Assembly: GCF_001458115.1 (NCBI RefSeq) | Contig: NZ_CZRP01000007.1 | Coordinates: 1 to 56,532 of the forward strand | Direction: 5' to 3' | Origin: Gracilibacillus massiliensis | Lineage (GTDB): Bacteria; Bacillota; Bacilli; Bacillales; Amphibacillaceae | Length of the DNA stretch: 56,532 bases | In this document: piece by piece, positions 1 to 9,161 of the stretch | How the letters are laid out: each line of letters begins with the position of its first letter | Numbering within the stretch: position 1 is the first letter of the stretch | Program-made: the position numbers and the translations under genes | The notes under the pieces: model-generated | The model's database searches: none | What the model was told of the DNA's origin: nothing | Seen by the model: only the letters and a program-made list of their open reading frames with translations

Positions 1-64
1 GGTTCGAGGTGGAAGCATGGTGACATGTGCAGCTGACGAATACTAATCGATCGAGGACTTATCT
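1..64 (+). rRNA. 23S ribosomal RNA, 3' end (partial)
   Basis: The first ~64 bases match the conserved 3' terminus of bacterial 23S rRNA (helix 101 region, ending ATCGATCGAGGACTTA). The gene begins outside the window. It is followed by a short spacer and 5S rRNA, so this is the tail of a 16S-23S-5S operon. The exact mature 3' end is approximate. Confidence 0.95.
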
Positions 65-148
65 ATACTAATAAAGTACGGTTTGTTTGAACCTTGTTTT
101 ACTTCTTATCTAGTTTTTAGGGTATATTTTTATATATACAGGGAAGCA

Positions 149-207
149 CTTCCTTTACATAAAGGAAGATCAACGAAAACCGTCACATCCATGTGACAAC
201 GTTGATC
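149..207 (+). other. 23S-5S spacer hairpins (processing stems)
   Basis: Two hairpins are visible. The first pairs CTTCCTTT (149-156) with AAAGGAAG (161-168). The second nests GTCACAT/ATGTGAC (182-188, 191-197) inside GATCAACG (168-175) and CGTTGATC (200-207). Such structures in rRNA spacers usually guide RNase cleavage and 5S maturation; that role is inferred. Confidence 0.6.
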
Positions 208-224
208 GACTTGCATCCTGCAAG

Positions 225-341
225 CCTGGTGACGATAGCGGAGAGGTCACACCTGTTCCCATGCCGAACACAGTAGTTAAGCTCTCCAGCGCCCATGGTA
301 GTTGGGGCTCGCGCCCCTGCAAGAGTAGGACGTTGCCAGGC
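225..341 (+). rRNA. rrf: 5S ribosomal RNA
   Basis: This ~117-nt sequence has the classic 5S features: complementary ends (CCTGGTGACGATAGCG at the start, GACGTTGCCAGG at the end) and the conserved loop CCCATGCCGAACAC followed by AGTTAAGCTC. It sits ~160 nt after the 23S end and is followed at once by an intrinsic terminator, so it is the last gene of the rRNA operon. Confidence 0.96.
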
Positions 342-346
342 ATATC

Positions 347-384
347 AAAAAATCCTTAGTCTTTATTAGACTGAGGATTTTTTA
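347..384 (+). terminator. rRNA operon terminator
   Basis: A stem AAAAAATCCTTAGTC / GACTGAGGATTTTTT with a short loop and a U tract lies directly after 5S. Confidence 0.9.
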
Positions 385-461
385 ATATTATAAAATACTG
401 ATTCTCAAATTCCATTATATGGTGTAAAATCTATAATTAAATGGAGGGAGAGGATCAGAAG

Positions 462-1217
462 ATGTTAGATGAATGGCAATCAAAGCTCTACGATGATAAG
501 CATTATTTTGTTTCTAATTATGGCAAAGGCATATTGGAATTGTTAGAACCACTAAAAGGTGAAAAGATCCTTGATGTTGGATGTGGTACAGGAGATCTTG
601 CTGTTGAAATATCCAAATCTGGAGCAATAGAGAAAGGTATTGATAAATCAGAAGACATGATACAAACAGCGCAATCAAAATACCCTGATCTTAACTTTGC
701 TACGGTAGACATTCTAAATATGGATTATAACGAAGAGTTTGATGCTGTGTTTTCAAATGCTGCTTTACATTGGTTGCAACAACCAAAAGAAGGCTTACAA
801 AAGATCTATCAGAGTTTAGGTGAGGACGGACGATTTGTAGCAGAATTTGGTGGGAAAAACAATGTGATGATGATTAGAAATGCGCTTCATGCAGCTTATA
901 GTAATTTGTTTTCGGATTCCCCTCCTCTAAAGGAACCATGGTATTTTCCAAGTATTGCAGAATACACAACATTAATGGAAGAAGTAGGGTTTACTGTCCA
1001 TTATGCTAGATATTATAGTAGACCTACACCCCTTGAAGGAACAGATGGTTTAGCTAATTGGATTTTAATGTTTGGAGAGGGAATGTTACAGCATCTAACA
1101 AAAGATGAGAAGAGAACACTTATTGAGAATGTAGAAAAAAGTCTTAAGACAACGTTATATATGGATCATCAGTGGATAGCAGATTATTGTCGTATTCAAG
1201 TTATTGGGAAAAAATAA
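462..1217 (+). CDS. Class I SAM-dependent methyltransferase, substrate unknown
   Basis: A 251-residue protein with a Rossmann-type methyltransferase fold. The SAM-binding motif I is ILDVGCGTGDLA near residue 36, followed by an acidic loop (GIDKSEDM) and a post-motif FSNAALHWL. The last is typical of the UbiE/trans-aconitate methyltransferase-like group, but no substrate can be read from the sequence. An upstream ATG at 441 overlaps the ribosome-binding site GGAGGGAGAGG, so ATG 462 is the better start. The gene lies between the rRNA terminator and csfB, a place with no equivalent in B. subtilis as far as I recall, so it is probably a lineage-specific insertion. Confidence 0.8.
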   Translation: MLDEWQSKLYDDKHYFVSNYGKGILELLEPLKGEKILDVGCGTGDLAVEISKSGAIEKGIDKSEDMIQTAQSKYPDLNFATVDILNMDYNEEFDAVFSNAALHWLQQPKEGLQKIYQSLGEDGRFVAEFGGKNNVMMIRNALHAAYSNLFSDSPPLKEPWYFPSIAEYTTLMEEVGFTVHYARYYSRPTPLEGTDGLANWILMFGEGMLQHLTKDEKRTLIENVEKSLKTTLYMDHQWIADYCRIQVIGKK

Positions 1218-1231
1218 CCTCTTATAAAAAA

Positions 1232-1247
1232 TGTTTCACGTGAAAAA
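1232..1247. promoter_or_regulatory. Candidate parS site (ParB/Spo0J binding)
   Basis: The 16-mer TGTTTCACGTGAAAAA differs at one position (15) from the Firmicutes parS consensus TGTTNCACGTGAAACA and keeps the central palindrome TTTCACGTGAAA. It is intergenic and in an origin-proximal region, where parS sites cluster. Function is inferred from the match. Confidence 0.75.
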
Positions 1248-1285
1248 GCGATGAAAATGTCGAAGAATTAAATCTAGTATTCTTT

Positions 1286-1314
1286 GTATATTTATTACTA
1301 GATTGGCCATACTA
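1286..1314 (+). promoter_or_regulatory. Sigma F/G-type promoter of csfB
   Basis: GTATA (1286-1290), a 17-nt spacer and CATACTA (1308-1314) fit the forespore sigma G/F consensus (GHATR, N17-18, CATNMTA). B. subtilis csfB is a forespore gene. The predicted start point falls at about 1321, so the mRNA would begin almost at the ribosome-binding site. Confidence 0.7.
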
Positions 1315-1333
1315 TCTAATGGAGGTGTGGCAA

Positions 1334-1522
1334 ATGGGGAACAATAGTAAACATATTTGCGGTATTTGTGATCAGACAAAAGAAGAAGGAATTTATTTAT
1401 ATCAGTTATATATTTGTCGAGAGTGCGAGAAAGAAATTCTTTCTATTCATCCTCAAGATGATAATTATCAATATTATGTAGAGAAATTGAGAGCTATTAA
1501 TCAATCAACCTATACTATATAA
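1334..1522 (+). CDS. csfB: Anti-sigma-G factor Gin (CsfB)
   Basis: A 62-residue protein with two CxxC pairs (CGICDQT and ICRECE), the zinc knuckle of Gin/CsfB, which binds sigma G to stop its early action in the forespore and also counters sigma E. Length matches the family (~64 aa). The ATG at 1319 would overlap the Shine-Dalgarno GGAGGTG (1321-1327), so ATG 1334 is chosen. It is preceded by a forespore-type promoter and followed by a terminator, making it a single-gene unit. In B. subtilis xpaC and yaaN follow; here yaaO comes next. Confidence 0.88.
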   Translation: MGNNSKHICGICDQTKEEGIYLYQLYICRECEKEILSIHPQDDNYQYYVEKLRAINQSTYTI

Positions 1523-1554
1523 TGGAATCACGAATAGTGATTCCATTATTTTTA
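1523..1554 (+). terminator. csfB terminator
   Basis: Stem TGGAATCA/TGATTCCA followed by a T-rich run, immediately after the stop codon. Confidence 0.85.
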
Positions 1555-1688
1555 TATGTTAGAAGAGCGTGAAATTTAACAAAAAGAGATTTTAAGAAGT
1601 AAAAATGTCGTAAAGTATAAGAAAACTGCGGCATTTGTTAAAAGGAAAAAGAGAATACCGAGTTTTTTTTATAAAGTGAGGCAACAAT

Positions 1689-3146
1689 ATGCATAAAAAA
1701 CAAAGACAGACACCACTCTACCAGAAACTTATTCACTTCGCTCAAAGCAGGCATACATCTTTTCATGTACCTGGCCATAAAAGTGGTGGGATCTTTCCAG
1801 AGGACTTTTCAGAGATTTTTAGTGACATATTAAAAATAGATGTAACAGAATTAGAAGGTTTAGATGATTTGCATGCACCTAGCGGGGTGATTAAGGAAGC
1901 ACAAGATTTAGCTTCAGAATGGTTTGGCTCGCTGTATACTTATTTTTTAGTGAATGGCAGTACAGTAGGAAATCTAGCCATGATATTAGCGACTTGCCGA
2001 CCAGGAGACCAAGTATTGGTGCAACGAAACTGTCATAAATCAATTTTGCATGGTATCGAATTAGCTGGGGTACAACCGATTTTCTTACCACCAATGTTTG
2101 ATGCTGAAAAACAAATGTATACAAATCCTTCAATACAGGTTATGAAGGAAACGCTCTATAACTATCATAATGCTAGAGCAATCCTACTTACATATCCTGA
2201 TTATTTCGGGAATACGTTTAATTTAGAGGAAGTAATAGAGATAGCCCACCATAACAACATACTAGTGCTAGTTGATGAAGCACATGGTTGTCATTTTTCT
2301 TTACCTTTTATCGAGGTGCCGCCTTCAGCTGTCTCGTTAGGTGCGGATGTTGTTGTCCAGTCTGCCCATAAAATGACTCCTGCCTTAACGATGGCCGCAT
2401 ACTTACATGTACAATCTACAGCTATTGATCAACAAAAGATGAATTATTATTTGCAGATGTTACAATCAAGCAGTCCCTCTTATCCGATTTTAGCAAGTTT
2501 AGATATTGCTCGTTATTATCTAGCTACCTTTTCTGAACAAAAAAAGCTGTCTTTATTTGCTTATATTGAAAAGGTGATCACTTGTTTTTCTGAAAGTGAT
2601 GCATGGGTATTAGAAAAAAAAGGACCGAATGATGATCCATTAAAATTATCATTGAGAGTTAATCAAAATGTAGATATTCAACAATTAAAGTCCTTATTTG
2701 AACAAGAAAAATTATATCCCGAACTCATTACTGATAAACATGTGTTATTTATATTTGGTCTCGAGCCTGTTATTGACCCTTCGATCTTAAGAAAGAAATT
2801 AGTAAGAATTCAACAAGAATTAAAATTTTCTGATAATCGTGCTACAATAGAGATTAATCACAATACTTATTATCATGAAAAGATACTTCCTTTGGCTATA
2901 TCGTATGCTGATATGAAAAGGTTACAAGCAAAATGGTCAGATTGGGAGAATGCAATAGGAAAAATTGCAGCTGAAGCAATTATCCCATATCCACCAGGGA
3001 TACCCTTAATAGCTAAAGGGGAAAGAATCGAGCAAATAACAGTAGAAAAAATAAAACAATTATTTCAACAACAAATAAATTTTCAACCGAGTAATCGACA
3101 AACAGGTTTATATGTATATGTTGTGGATGAAACTAGAGGAGAATGA
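1689..3146 (+). CDS. yaaO: Orn/Lys/Arg decarboxylase-family PLP enzyme (YaaO-like)
   Basis: A 485-residue fold-type I PLP enzyme of the Orn/Lys/Arg decarboxylase major domain family. Visible motifs are FHVPGHKSG at the N-terminus, VNGSTVGN (phosphate loop), VDEAHGCHF (the PLP-binding Asp) and [10 protein letters not shown], whose Lys forms the Schiff base. The actual substrate (arginine, lysine or another amino acid) cannot be decided from sequence. It is followed by a 4-nt overlap with tmk, as in B. subtilis yaaO-tmk, so the two are co-translated. Confidence 0.85.
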   Translation: MHKKQRQTPLYQKLIHFAQSRHTSFHVPGHKSGGIFPEDFSEIFSDILKIDVTELEGLDDLHAPSGVIKEAQDLASEWFGSLYTYFLVNGSTVGNLAMILATCRPGDQVLVQRNCHKSILHGIELAGVQPIFLPPMFDAEKQMYTNPSIQVMKETLYNYHNARAILLTYPDYFGNTFNLEEVIEIAHHNNILVLVDEAHGCHFSLPFIEVPPSAVSLGADVVVQSAHKMTPALTMAAYLHVQSTAIDQQKMNYYLQMLQSSSPSYPILASLDIARYYLATFSEQKKLSLFAYIEKVITCFSESDAWVLEKKGPNDDPLKLSLRVNQNVDIQQLKSLFEQEKLYPELITDKHVLFIFGLEPVIDPSILRKKLVRIQQELKFSDNRATIEINHNTYYHEKILPLAISYADMKRLQAKWSDWENAIGKIAAEAIIPYPPGIPLIAKGERIEQITVEKIKQLFQQQINFQPSNRQTGLYVYVVDETRGE

Positions 3147-3763
3147 ACGTGTTTATAACTTTTGAAGGAGGCGAAGGTGCTGGAAAGACGACTATTCTAC
3201 ATAGACTGGCACAACGCTTAAGAGAAGATGGTTATCAAGTAATGACAACGAGAGAGCCAGGAGGAATCCCAATTGCCGAAAACATACGGGATATTATTTT
3301 AGATACTAACAATACGATGATGGATGCCAGAACAGAGGCACTTTTATATGCGGCTGCAAGAAGGCAGCATCTAGTCGAAAAGGTACAACCTGCATTGGAA
3401 CAAGGAAAAATTGTCCTTTGTGATCGTTTTGTTGATAGCAGTCTTGCCTACCAAGGAGCTGCAAGAGGATTAGGAATTGAAGAAGTATATCAAATCAATC
3501 AATTTGCTATTGCAGATCACATGCCTGATTTGACCTTGTTTTTTGATATTCAACCAGAAGAAGGATTAGCAAGGATCCAGCGAAATAAAGAGAGAGAACA
3601 GAATAGACTAGACCTAGAATCTCTCCAGTTTCATCAACAAGTATACCAGGCTTATCAACAATTACTTATTAAATTTCCGAAACGTATCGAGAGTATTGAG
3701 GCAAACTTTGGTATAATAGAAGTAGAAGCACAAGCATATAAAAAGATTAAAGCAAGATTATAA
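3143..3763 (+). CDS. tmk: Thymidylate kinase
   Basis: A 206-residue dTMP kinase that makes dTDP for DNA synthesis in the cytoplasm. The P-loop GGEGAGKT is at residues 9-16, the dTMP-binding TREPGG follows, then the DRF motif ([12 protein letters not shown]), with an RLDLE segment after the LID. Length is normal for the family. ATGA overlap with yaaO and close spacing to darA indicate an operon of yaaO-tmk-darA-yaaR. Confidence 0.96.
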   Translation: MNVFITFEGGEGAGKTTILHRLAQRLREDGYQVMTTREPGGIPIAENIRDIILDTNNTMMDARTEALLYAAARRQHLVEKVQPALEQGKIVLCDRFVDSSLAYQGAARGLGIEEVYQINQFAIADHMPDLTLFFDIQPEEGLARIQRNKEREQNRLDLESLQFHQQVYQAYQQLLIKFPKRIESIEANFGIIEVEAQAYKKIKARL

Positions 3764-4126
<363 letters not shown>

Positions 4127-4145
4127 AAGGTGGGTATAGCAAGAT

Positions 4146-4586
4146 ATGAAAATTAGTCAGGACATGCGTACACAGTTGGATGCATTAAATAAAAAAGAAC
4201 AACAAGCTAGACCGCCTTCACAAAGGTTCGATACGCTTGTAAAGCAGCAATCTACCCAAATGCAACAGGCACAGTTACAAAAGTTAATGAGTGAATTAAC
4301 GGCACAAGGTCAAAAGATTGCTCGTTTTCGTTCTTTTAAAGATCTGGCAACCTATAAAAGAATGGTAAAACGCTTTGTGAAAGAAGCTGTTGATTATGGG
4401 TTAACCTTAAAACAATCGCATAGTTTTATGCTGGATGGTGATAACAGGAAATTAACGATTGTAGAAGAAGTAGATGAGAAATTAGTAGAATTAACCGAGT
4501 CTGTGATGGATCAGGAAAAGAATTCGATACAAATCTTGGACCTTATTGGAGAGATTAAAGGGCTTCTCATTAACTTATATACGTAG
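4146..4586 (+). CDS. yaaR: YaaR family protein (DUF327)
   Basis: A 146-residue, mostly helical, glutamine- and lysine-rich protein of the YaaR/DUF327 family, with the conserved stretch YKRMVKRFVKEAVDYGL and a C-terminal LIGEIKGLLINLY. Molecular function is unknown. Identity rests on position (darA-yaaR-holB) and this conserved core. It ends the first operon: a terminator follows. Confidence 0.88.
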   Translation: MKISQDMRTQLDALNKKEQQARPPSQRFDTLVKQQSTQMQQAQLQKLMSELTAQGQKIARFRSFKDLATYKRMVKRFVKEAVDYGLTLKQSHSFMLDGDNRKLTIVEEVDEKLVELTESVMDQEKNSIQILDLIGEIKGLLINLYT

Positions 4587-4595
4587 TACGTCATC

Positions 4596-4640
4596 AAGAG
4601 GATAGATTAGGAATGGTTACTAATCCATCCTCTTCTTTTT
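4596..4640 (+). terminator. Terminator after yaaR
   Basis: AAGAGGAT...ATCCTCTT with an inner ATTAG/CTAAT pair, followed by CTTTTT. It separates yaaR from holB. Confidence 0.75.
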
Positions 4641-4679
4641 ACAAATTAGAAAAACATAAATTAGAAAGTAGGCAATTTA

Positions 4680-5669
4680 ATGGATTTAGTATGGGGAGAT
4701 ATGGTGGAAAAACAACCGATCGTCAGTAAAATGGTGATGAATAGTATTAGTAAATCAAGAATATCCCATGCCTATCTATTTCATGGTGATAAAGGCACAG
4801 GCAAATTTGAGTTAGCTCAATTATTGGCGATGAGTATCTTTTGTAAAAAAAGGACAACAATTGATCCTTGCCACCAATGTAGTGATTGTCGACGAATTAA
4901 GAGTGGCAATCATCCTGATTTACATATGATCATTCCTGATGGTGCAAGTATAAAGAAAGAACAAATATTACATTTACAAAAAGAATTCACCTATACAGGA
5001 TTAGAATCTAACAAAAAAGTGTATATTATTTCTCAAACCGAAAAAATGACGGACAATGCTTCCAATCGTTTATTAAAATTTTTAGAAGAGCCAAGTCAAC
5101 AAACCACAGCGATTTTATTAACCGAAAACAGTCATGCGATTTTGTCCACGATTCGATCAAGATGTCAAATGATCGCTTTTAAACCTTTGAATCCAAAACA
5201 ACTCGAAAAAAGTCTTCAATCAGAAGGATTAACAGAGGCAAATGCGCGAATGATGACCGCGGTAACCAATAATGTACCTCAAGCAATTGAAAAGAGTAAG
5301 GATACTTGGTTTGCACAGTCACGAAAATTAGTGGTACAATTAATTGAAATGCTTCAACATAATCGAGGTGAAGTTCCAATATTTGTGCATACTCAGTGGA
5401 TGCCACATTTTAAAGAACGTTCGCAATTGCAAGAGGGATTAGATTTATTATTAATATGGTTTCGAGATGTGGTTCATTGTCATCTTGAAGAAACCTCTGC
5501 CATCGTTTTTGCTAATCACCAAGATAAATTAGAAGCAGCAAGCATGTTTTGGTCAATCGGCCATGCTACAGAATGCTTGCAATTTATTATGGAAGCAAAA
5601 CGAAAATTAGAACAGAATGTGCACCCACAATTAGTATTGGAGCAACTAACACTTCAAATACAGAGGTGA
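4680..5669 (+). CDS. holB: DNA polymerase III delta' subunit
   Basis: A 329-residue clamp-loader subunit. It has a P-loop-like GDKGTGKFE near residue 34, the zinc-binding cluster with CHQCSDCRRIKSGNHPD, a sensor segment TENSHAILSTIRSRCQ (SRC motif), and a C-terminal collar domain. It opens the beta clamp with DnaX and HolA in the cytoplasm. The start matches family N-termini (SRISHAYLFHG about 25 residues in). The ribosome-binding site is weak. It is followed 6 nt later by ricT. Confidence 0.94.
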   Translation: MDLVWGDMVEKQPIVSKMVMNSISKSRISHAYLFHGDKGTGKFELAQLLAMSIFCKKRTTIDPCHQCSDCRRIKSGNHPDLHMIIPDGASIKKEQILHLQKEFTYTGLESNKKVYIISQTEKMTDNASNRLLKFLEEPSQQTTAILLTENSHAILSTIRSRCQMIAFKPLNPKQLEKSLQSEGLTEANARMMTAVTNNVPQAIEKSKDTWFAQSRKLVVQLIEMLQHNRGEVPIFVHTQWMPHFKERSQLQEGLDLLLIWFRDVVHCHLEETSAIVFANHQDKLEAASMFWSIGHATECLQFIMEAKRKLEQNVHPQLVLEQLTLQIQR

Positions 5670-5675
5670 ATTTTT

Positions 5676-6503
5676 GTGATAGAAGTAATTGGTGTCCGCT
5701 TCAAGAAAGCGGGTAAAATATATTATTTTGACCCAAGTGACCTAAAAATCGATAAAGATGATTATGTCATTGTGGAGACAGTAAGAGGAGTAGAGTTTGG
5801 TAAGGTAGTTGTTGCCAATAAACATGTTGATGAAGAAGATGTTGTTCTTCCATTAAAAAAGGTAATTCGTATTGCCAATGATAAAGATAAGCTTATCGTT
5901 GTGGAAAATAAAGAAATTGCTGAAGAAGCCTATCAGACTTGTCAGGCGAAAATTAAAGAACATCAACTAGACATGAATTTAGTCGATGTTGAATATACAT
6001 TTGACCGAAACAAAGTGATTTTCTACTTTACGGCAGATGGCAGAGTCGATTTCCGTAATTTAGTAAAAGATCTTGCATCTGTTTTTAAAACACGGATTGA
6101 ATTGCGGCAAATTGGTGTAAGAGACGAAGCGAAGCTATTAGGTGGAATTGGTCCTTGTGGTCGTATGCTTTGTTGCTCGACTTTCCTAGGAGATTTTGAA
6201 CCAGTATCGATTAAAATGGCAAAGGATCAAAACTTATCATTAAATCCTTCTAAAATATCTGGTTTATGTGGTCGTCTAATGTGTTGTTTAAAATATGAGA
6301 ATGATGATTATGAAACAGCTAAAAAGGAATTACCAGACCTTGGTGAGAAAATAACTACTAGTTATGGCCATGGTAAGGTAGTTGGCCTCAATATTTTAGA
6401 ACGTCTCATTCAAGTCGAAATTCCAGAGAAGGAACGAATGATTGAATATACGTTAGATGAGTTGATTGATGAAGGAGTTATTAATACCCAGGCCACAGAA
6501 TAA
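5676..6503 (+). CDS. ricT: RicT (YaaT), PSP1-domain regulator of RNase Y
   Basis: A 275-residue PSP1-domain protein. The cysteines GPCGRMLCCSTF and GLCGRLMCCLKYE, which in the Ric complex (RicA-RicF-RicT) bind Fe-S clusters, are all present. In B. subtilis it acts with RNase Y in mRNA maturation and promotes sporulation, competence and biofilm formation. GTG start with GAGGTGAA upstream, directly after holB and before yabA, the conserved order. Confidence 0.94.
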   Translation: MIEVIGVRFKKAGKIYYFDPSDLKIDKDDYVIVETVRGVEFGKVVVANKHVDEEDVVLPLKKVIRIANDKDKLIVVENKEIAEEAYQTCQAKIKEHQLDMNLVDVEYTFDRNKVIFYFTADGRVDFRNLVKDLASVFKTRIELRQIGVRDEAKLLGGIGPCGRMLCCSTFLGDFEPVSIKMAKDQNLSLNPSKISGLCGRLMCCLKYENDDYETAKKELPDLGEKITTSYGHGKVVGLNILERLIQVEIPEKERMIEYTLDELIDEGVINTQATE

Positions 6504-6518
6504 TGGGGTGTAAGTGAC

Positions 6519-6860
6519 GTGAAGAAAAAAGAACTATTTGAACAAGTTTCCGATATGGAAGAACAAATCGGCCAATTATATCAGCAATTAGGTGATTTGA
6601 AACAACAGTTAGGTGAAATGTTAGAAGAAAATCATCGAATAGAAATGGAAAATCATCATCTCAGACAACGATTGGATAGTGAAACAGAAGGTCAGGAAGG
6701 TCATCAACTTGATGAAGATGACCCTGGCATAGGGGAAGGTTACGACAACTTGGCAAGGCTTTATGAAGAAGGCTTTCATATTTGTAATGTCCATTTTGGA
6801 AGTCCAAGACAAGAAGGCGACTGCTTATTTTGCCTACTCTTCCTTAACAAAACAAAATAA
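6519..6860 (+). CDS. yabA: Replication initiation control protein YabA
   Basis: A 113-residue protein with an N-terminal heptad coiled coil (residues ~1-55) for tetramer formation and a C-terminal zinc domain (HICNVHFG...DCLFCLLF). YabA binds both DnaA and the DnaN clamp and prevents over-initiation. GTG start. Last gene of holB-ricT-yabA; a terminator and then a repeat array follow. Confidence 0.94.
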   Translation: MKKKELFEQVSDMEEQIGQLYQQLGDLKQQLGEMLEENHRIEMENHHLRQRLDSETEGQEGHQLDEDDPGIGEGYDNLARLYEEGFHICNVHFGSPRQEGDCLFCLLFLNKTK

Positions 6861-6872
6861 AATCAAAAGTTT

Positions 6873-6906
6873 AAGGCTGACGCAAACCAAGTGTCAGCCT
6901 TTTCTC
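6873..6906 (+). terminator. Terminator after yabA
   Basis: AAGGCTGAC / GTCAGCCTT with an 11-nt loop and a following TTTCT run. Confidence 0.85.
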
Positions 6907-6941
6907 TAGAAAGTAACCTATAAAATCTTTACAATAAACCT

Positions 6942-7177
6942 AAACGTGCTGCGAAGTTAATAAAACAAATAAACAATGTTCTTCACAGGATAATGCCTTC
7001 TCTTGACGGGATATACCCTGCGCTTCACTGGATAATTGGTTTGCTTCACGGGATATGAAGACTTATCCCGTGAAGCGATCACTATATCCCGTTAAGACAT
7101 TCGATTATCCCGTCTACAATACCTCATATCCCGTAAAGGGGATCAACTTTTTATAAATTGTCACTAGTTCGCAATCT
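6942..7177. repeat. Phased 21-bp palindromic array element (4 forward + 4 inverted 12-bp units)
   Basis: Four forward copies of CTTCACGGGATA (starts 6981, 7002, 7023, 7044) are followed by four inverted copies TATCCCGTGAAG (starts 7064, 7085, 7106, 7127). Every step is exactly 21 bp; the 9-bp spacers are not conserved. The dyad centre is at ~7059. The flanks resemble the ends of the family A elements elsewhere in this window: CTGCGAAGT at 6949 (identical at 17012) and TTGTCACTAGTTCGCA at 7158 (14 of 16 identical at 17428). No ORF of note and no promoter for trmN6 is obvious. The rest of the yabA-trmN6 gap holds nothing else I can name. Confidence 0.85.
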
Positions 7178-7210
7178 ACTGAGTGAATTGTGTAATGAAG
7201 GAGAAGTAAC

Positions 7211-7957
7211 ATGGAATTAAAAGATGATGAAAGAATTGATGATTTATTGGTAGATCAAACGATGCAAATCATCCAAAGCCCGACGGTATTTTCCTTTTCA
7301 ATTGATGCAGTCTTATTAGCGCACTTTGCGTCAGCTCCTAGAACAAGAGGGAAGATTTTAGATTTATGTTCTGGTAATGGAGTTATTCCCTTGTTATTAT
7401 CCCAACGGTCGACTGTTCCGATAACAGGAGTAGAGTTACAAGCAAGGTTATATGATATGGCATGTCGAAGCATAAAATTAAATGATGTAACGGAACAAAT
7501 TAGCATGATACACGGAGATCTAAAGGAAATGCCATCCTATTTTAAAAATAATAAATTTGATTTAGTCACCGTTAATCCACCGTACTTTAAAACTGATAAT
7601 AAGAAACATCAAAATGCTAATGATCATTTAACGATAGCACGTCACGAAATTTATTGTACACTAGAAGAAGTGATCCAGTCCTGCAGTAAGTTAGTGAAAT
7701 CTGGAGGGAAAGTAGCGATGGTGCATCGTCCTTCACGATTTGTCGATATTGTCACCTTATTCCGACAATATAAAATAGAACCAAAAAGAATACAATTTGT
7801 CTATCCAAAAGAAGGTAAGGAAGCGAATATATTATTAATAGAAGGTATTCGAGATGGCAGTCCTGATTTGAAGTTTTTATCGCCTTTATATACATTTGAT
7901 CAAAATGGAAATTATACGAAAGAGTTAGAGGGCATATTATATGGTAGAAAAAATTAA
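7211..7957 (+). CDS. trmN6: tRNA1(Val) (adenine37-N6)-methyltransferase
   Basis: A 248-residue YabB/TrmN6-type N6-adenine methyltransferase. It has motif [15 protein letters not shown], the acidic GVELQ, and the catalytic NPPYFK (N-P-P-Y) typical of amino-methyltransferases. The family modifies A37 of tRNA1Val. SD AAGGAGAAG precedes the ATG. It overlaps yazA by 17 nt, and yazA overlaps rsmI: a tight three-gene operon as in B. subtilis. Confidence 0.92.
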   Translation: MELKDDERIDDLLVDQTMQIIQSPTVFSFSIDAVLLAHFASAPRTRGKILDLCSGNGVIPLLLSQRSTVPITGVELQARLYDMACRSIKLNDVTEQISMIHGDLKEMPSYFKNNKFDLVTVNPPYFKTDNKKHQNANDHLTIARHEIYCTLEEVIQSCSKLVKSGGKVAMVHRPSRFVDIVTLFRQYKIEPKRIQFVYPKEGKEANILLIEGIRDGSPDLKFLSPLYTFDQNGNYTKELEGILYGRKN

Positions 7958-8246
7958 TCATTATGTCTACATACTGAAATGTAAAGATGAAACATTATAC
8001 ACAGGTTATACCACTAATATAAAAAGAAGATTAAACATGCATGAACAAGGAAAAGGTGCTAAATATACGAGAGGAAGAGCTCCTTTCCAATTACAATTTT
8101 ACCAACGGTGTGAGACAAAATCAGAAGCACTTAAGTTAGAAGCAAAAATCAAGAAGCTTCCGAGAGCTAAAAAAATGCTTTTTATAAAGAAAAAGCAAAA
8201 AGAAGGGTATGGCGCAGATGAAAATACAAAAAAGCTACCAGAATGA
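7941..8246 (+). CDS. yazA: GIY-YIG nuclease-superfamily protein YazA
   Basis: A 101-residue single-domain GIY-YIG protein (UPF0213). The signature is [17 protein letters not shown], followed by R (in NIKRRL) and the conserved basic stretch [15 protein letters not shown]. The domain is that of the UvrC N-terminal nuclease, but the biological substrate is unknown. Translationally coupled to trmN6 and rsmI. Confidence 0.9.
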   Translation: MVEKINHYVYILKCKDETLYTGYTTNIKRRLNMHEQGKGAKYTRGRAPFQLQFYQRCETKSEALKLEAKIKKLPRAKKMLFIKKKQKEGYGADENTKKLPE

Positions 8247-9084
8247 ACAAGATAAAGGGATGCTGTATGTTGTGCCGACACCAATCGGTAATTTGGAGGA
8301 TATCACTCTTCGTGCATTAAAGGTATTAGAGGAAGCGGATGCAGTATTAGCTGAAGATACAAGAAACACCGGAAAGCTTCTTCACCACTTTGAATTAAAG
8401 AAAAAGATGATCAGCTATCATGAACACAATAAAATGATGAGACAGGATCAAATAATAGAAATGTTAAAAGAAGGACAAATGCTAGCCTTGGTTAGTGATG
8501 CAGGCATGCCCGGTATTTCTGACCCAGGTTATGAAGTGATTAATGCTGCTATCTCTGCAGATTTGACGGTAGTGGTATTACCTGGGGCAAATGCTGCATT
8601 GTCCGCCCTAGTTGCTTCAGGATTACCAACAGACCATTTTTACTTCTATGGTTTTCTACCACGAAAGAAAAAAGATCGGGATCATGCCATAAACGTACTG
8701 AAATCTATTGATACTACAGTGATCTTATATGAATCACCGCACCGGATTAAAGAAACAATTGAGTATTTAGCAGAACAACTTGGTGACAGGAAAGTTTCTA
8801 TTGCTAGAGAAATAACGAAACGGTATGAAGAATACATAAGAGGTAACCTTCAAGAAATTGCCGATTGGTTAAGCGAACATCCAATCAAAGGTGAGTGCTG
8901 TATTGTTGTGGAAGGAAAAAAAGAAGAAAACTCCTCCCAGTGGTGGACAAACCTTACATTAAAAGAACACGTAGAAAAAATCATGGAATTAGATCGTAAT
9001 ACAAGTAAAGAAGCTATTAAACAGGTAGCAAAGGAACGGAACCTTTCAAAGCGCGAGGTGTATAGTGCCTATCATGTAGAATAG
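8218..9084 (+). CDS. rsmI: 16S rRNA (cytidine1402-2'-O)-methyltransferase
   Basis: A 288-residue tetrapyrrole-methylase-fold enzyme. The family block VVPTPIGNLEDITLRALK near the N-terminus is diagnostic for RsmI, followed by EDTRNTGKLL, SDAGMPGISDPGY and LPGANAALSALVASG. It methylates the ribose of C1402 in the decoding centre. ATG 8209 lies 1 nt from the SD AGAAGGG (8201-8207), so ATG 8218, 10 nt away, is preferred. It overlaps the end of yazA. Confidence 0.94.
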   Translation: MKIQKSYQNEQDKGMLYVVPTPIGNLEDITLRALKVLEEADAVLAEDTRNTGKLLHHFELKKKMISYHEHNKMMRQDQIIEMLKEGQMLALVSDAGMPGISDPGYEVINAAISADLTVVVLPGANAALSALVASGLPTDHFYFYGFLPRKKKDRDHAINVLKSIDTTVILYESPHRIKETIEYLAEQLGDRKVSIAREITKRYEEYIRGNLQEIADWLSEHPIKGECCIVVEGKKEENSSQWWTNLTLKEHVEKIMELDRNTSKEAIKQVAKERNLSKREVYSAYHVE

Positions 9085-9109
9085 CTGATAAAAAAAGCGA
9101 TCAATAATA

Positions 9110-9160
9110 AGTAGTTCAGTTTTGGAGAGTAAATTGTACTTCAAAATGGACTACTTTTTT
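9110..9160 (+). terminator. Terminator after rsmI
   Basis: A long imperfect stem pairs AGTAGTTCAGTTTTGGAG with CTTCAAAATGGACTACT and ends in a T6 tract. It closes the trmN6-yazA-rsmI operon. Confidence 0.75.
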
Positions 9161-9161
9161 C

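Noticed and set aside
6981-7138. The 21-bp array as a CRISPR
   Set aside because: Units are only 12 bp, spacers only 9 bp, and the orientation flips in the middle; no cas genes are in the window.
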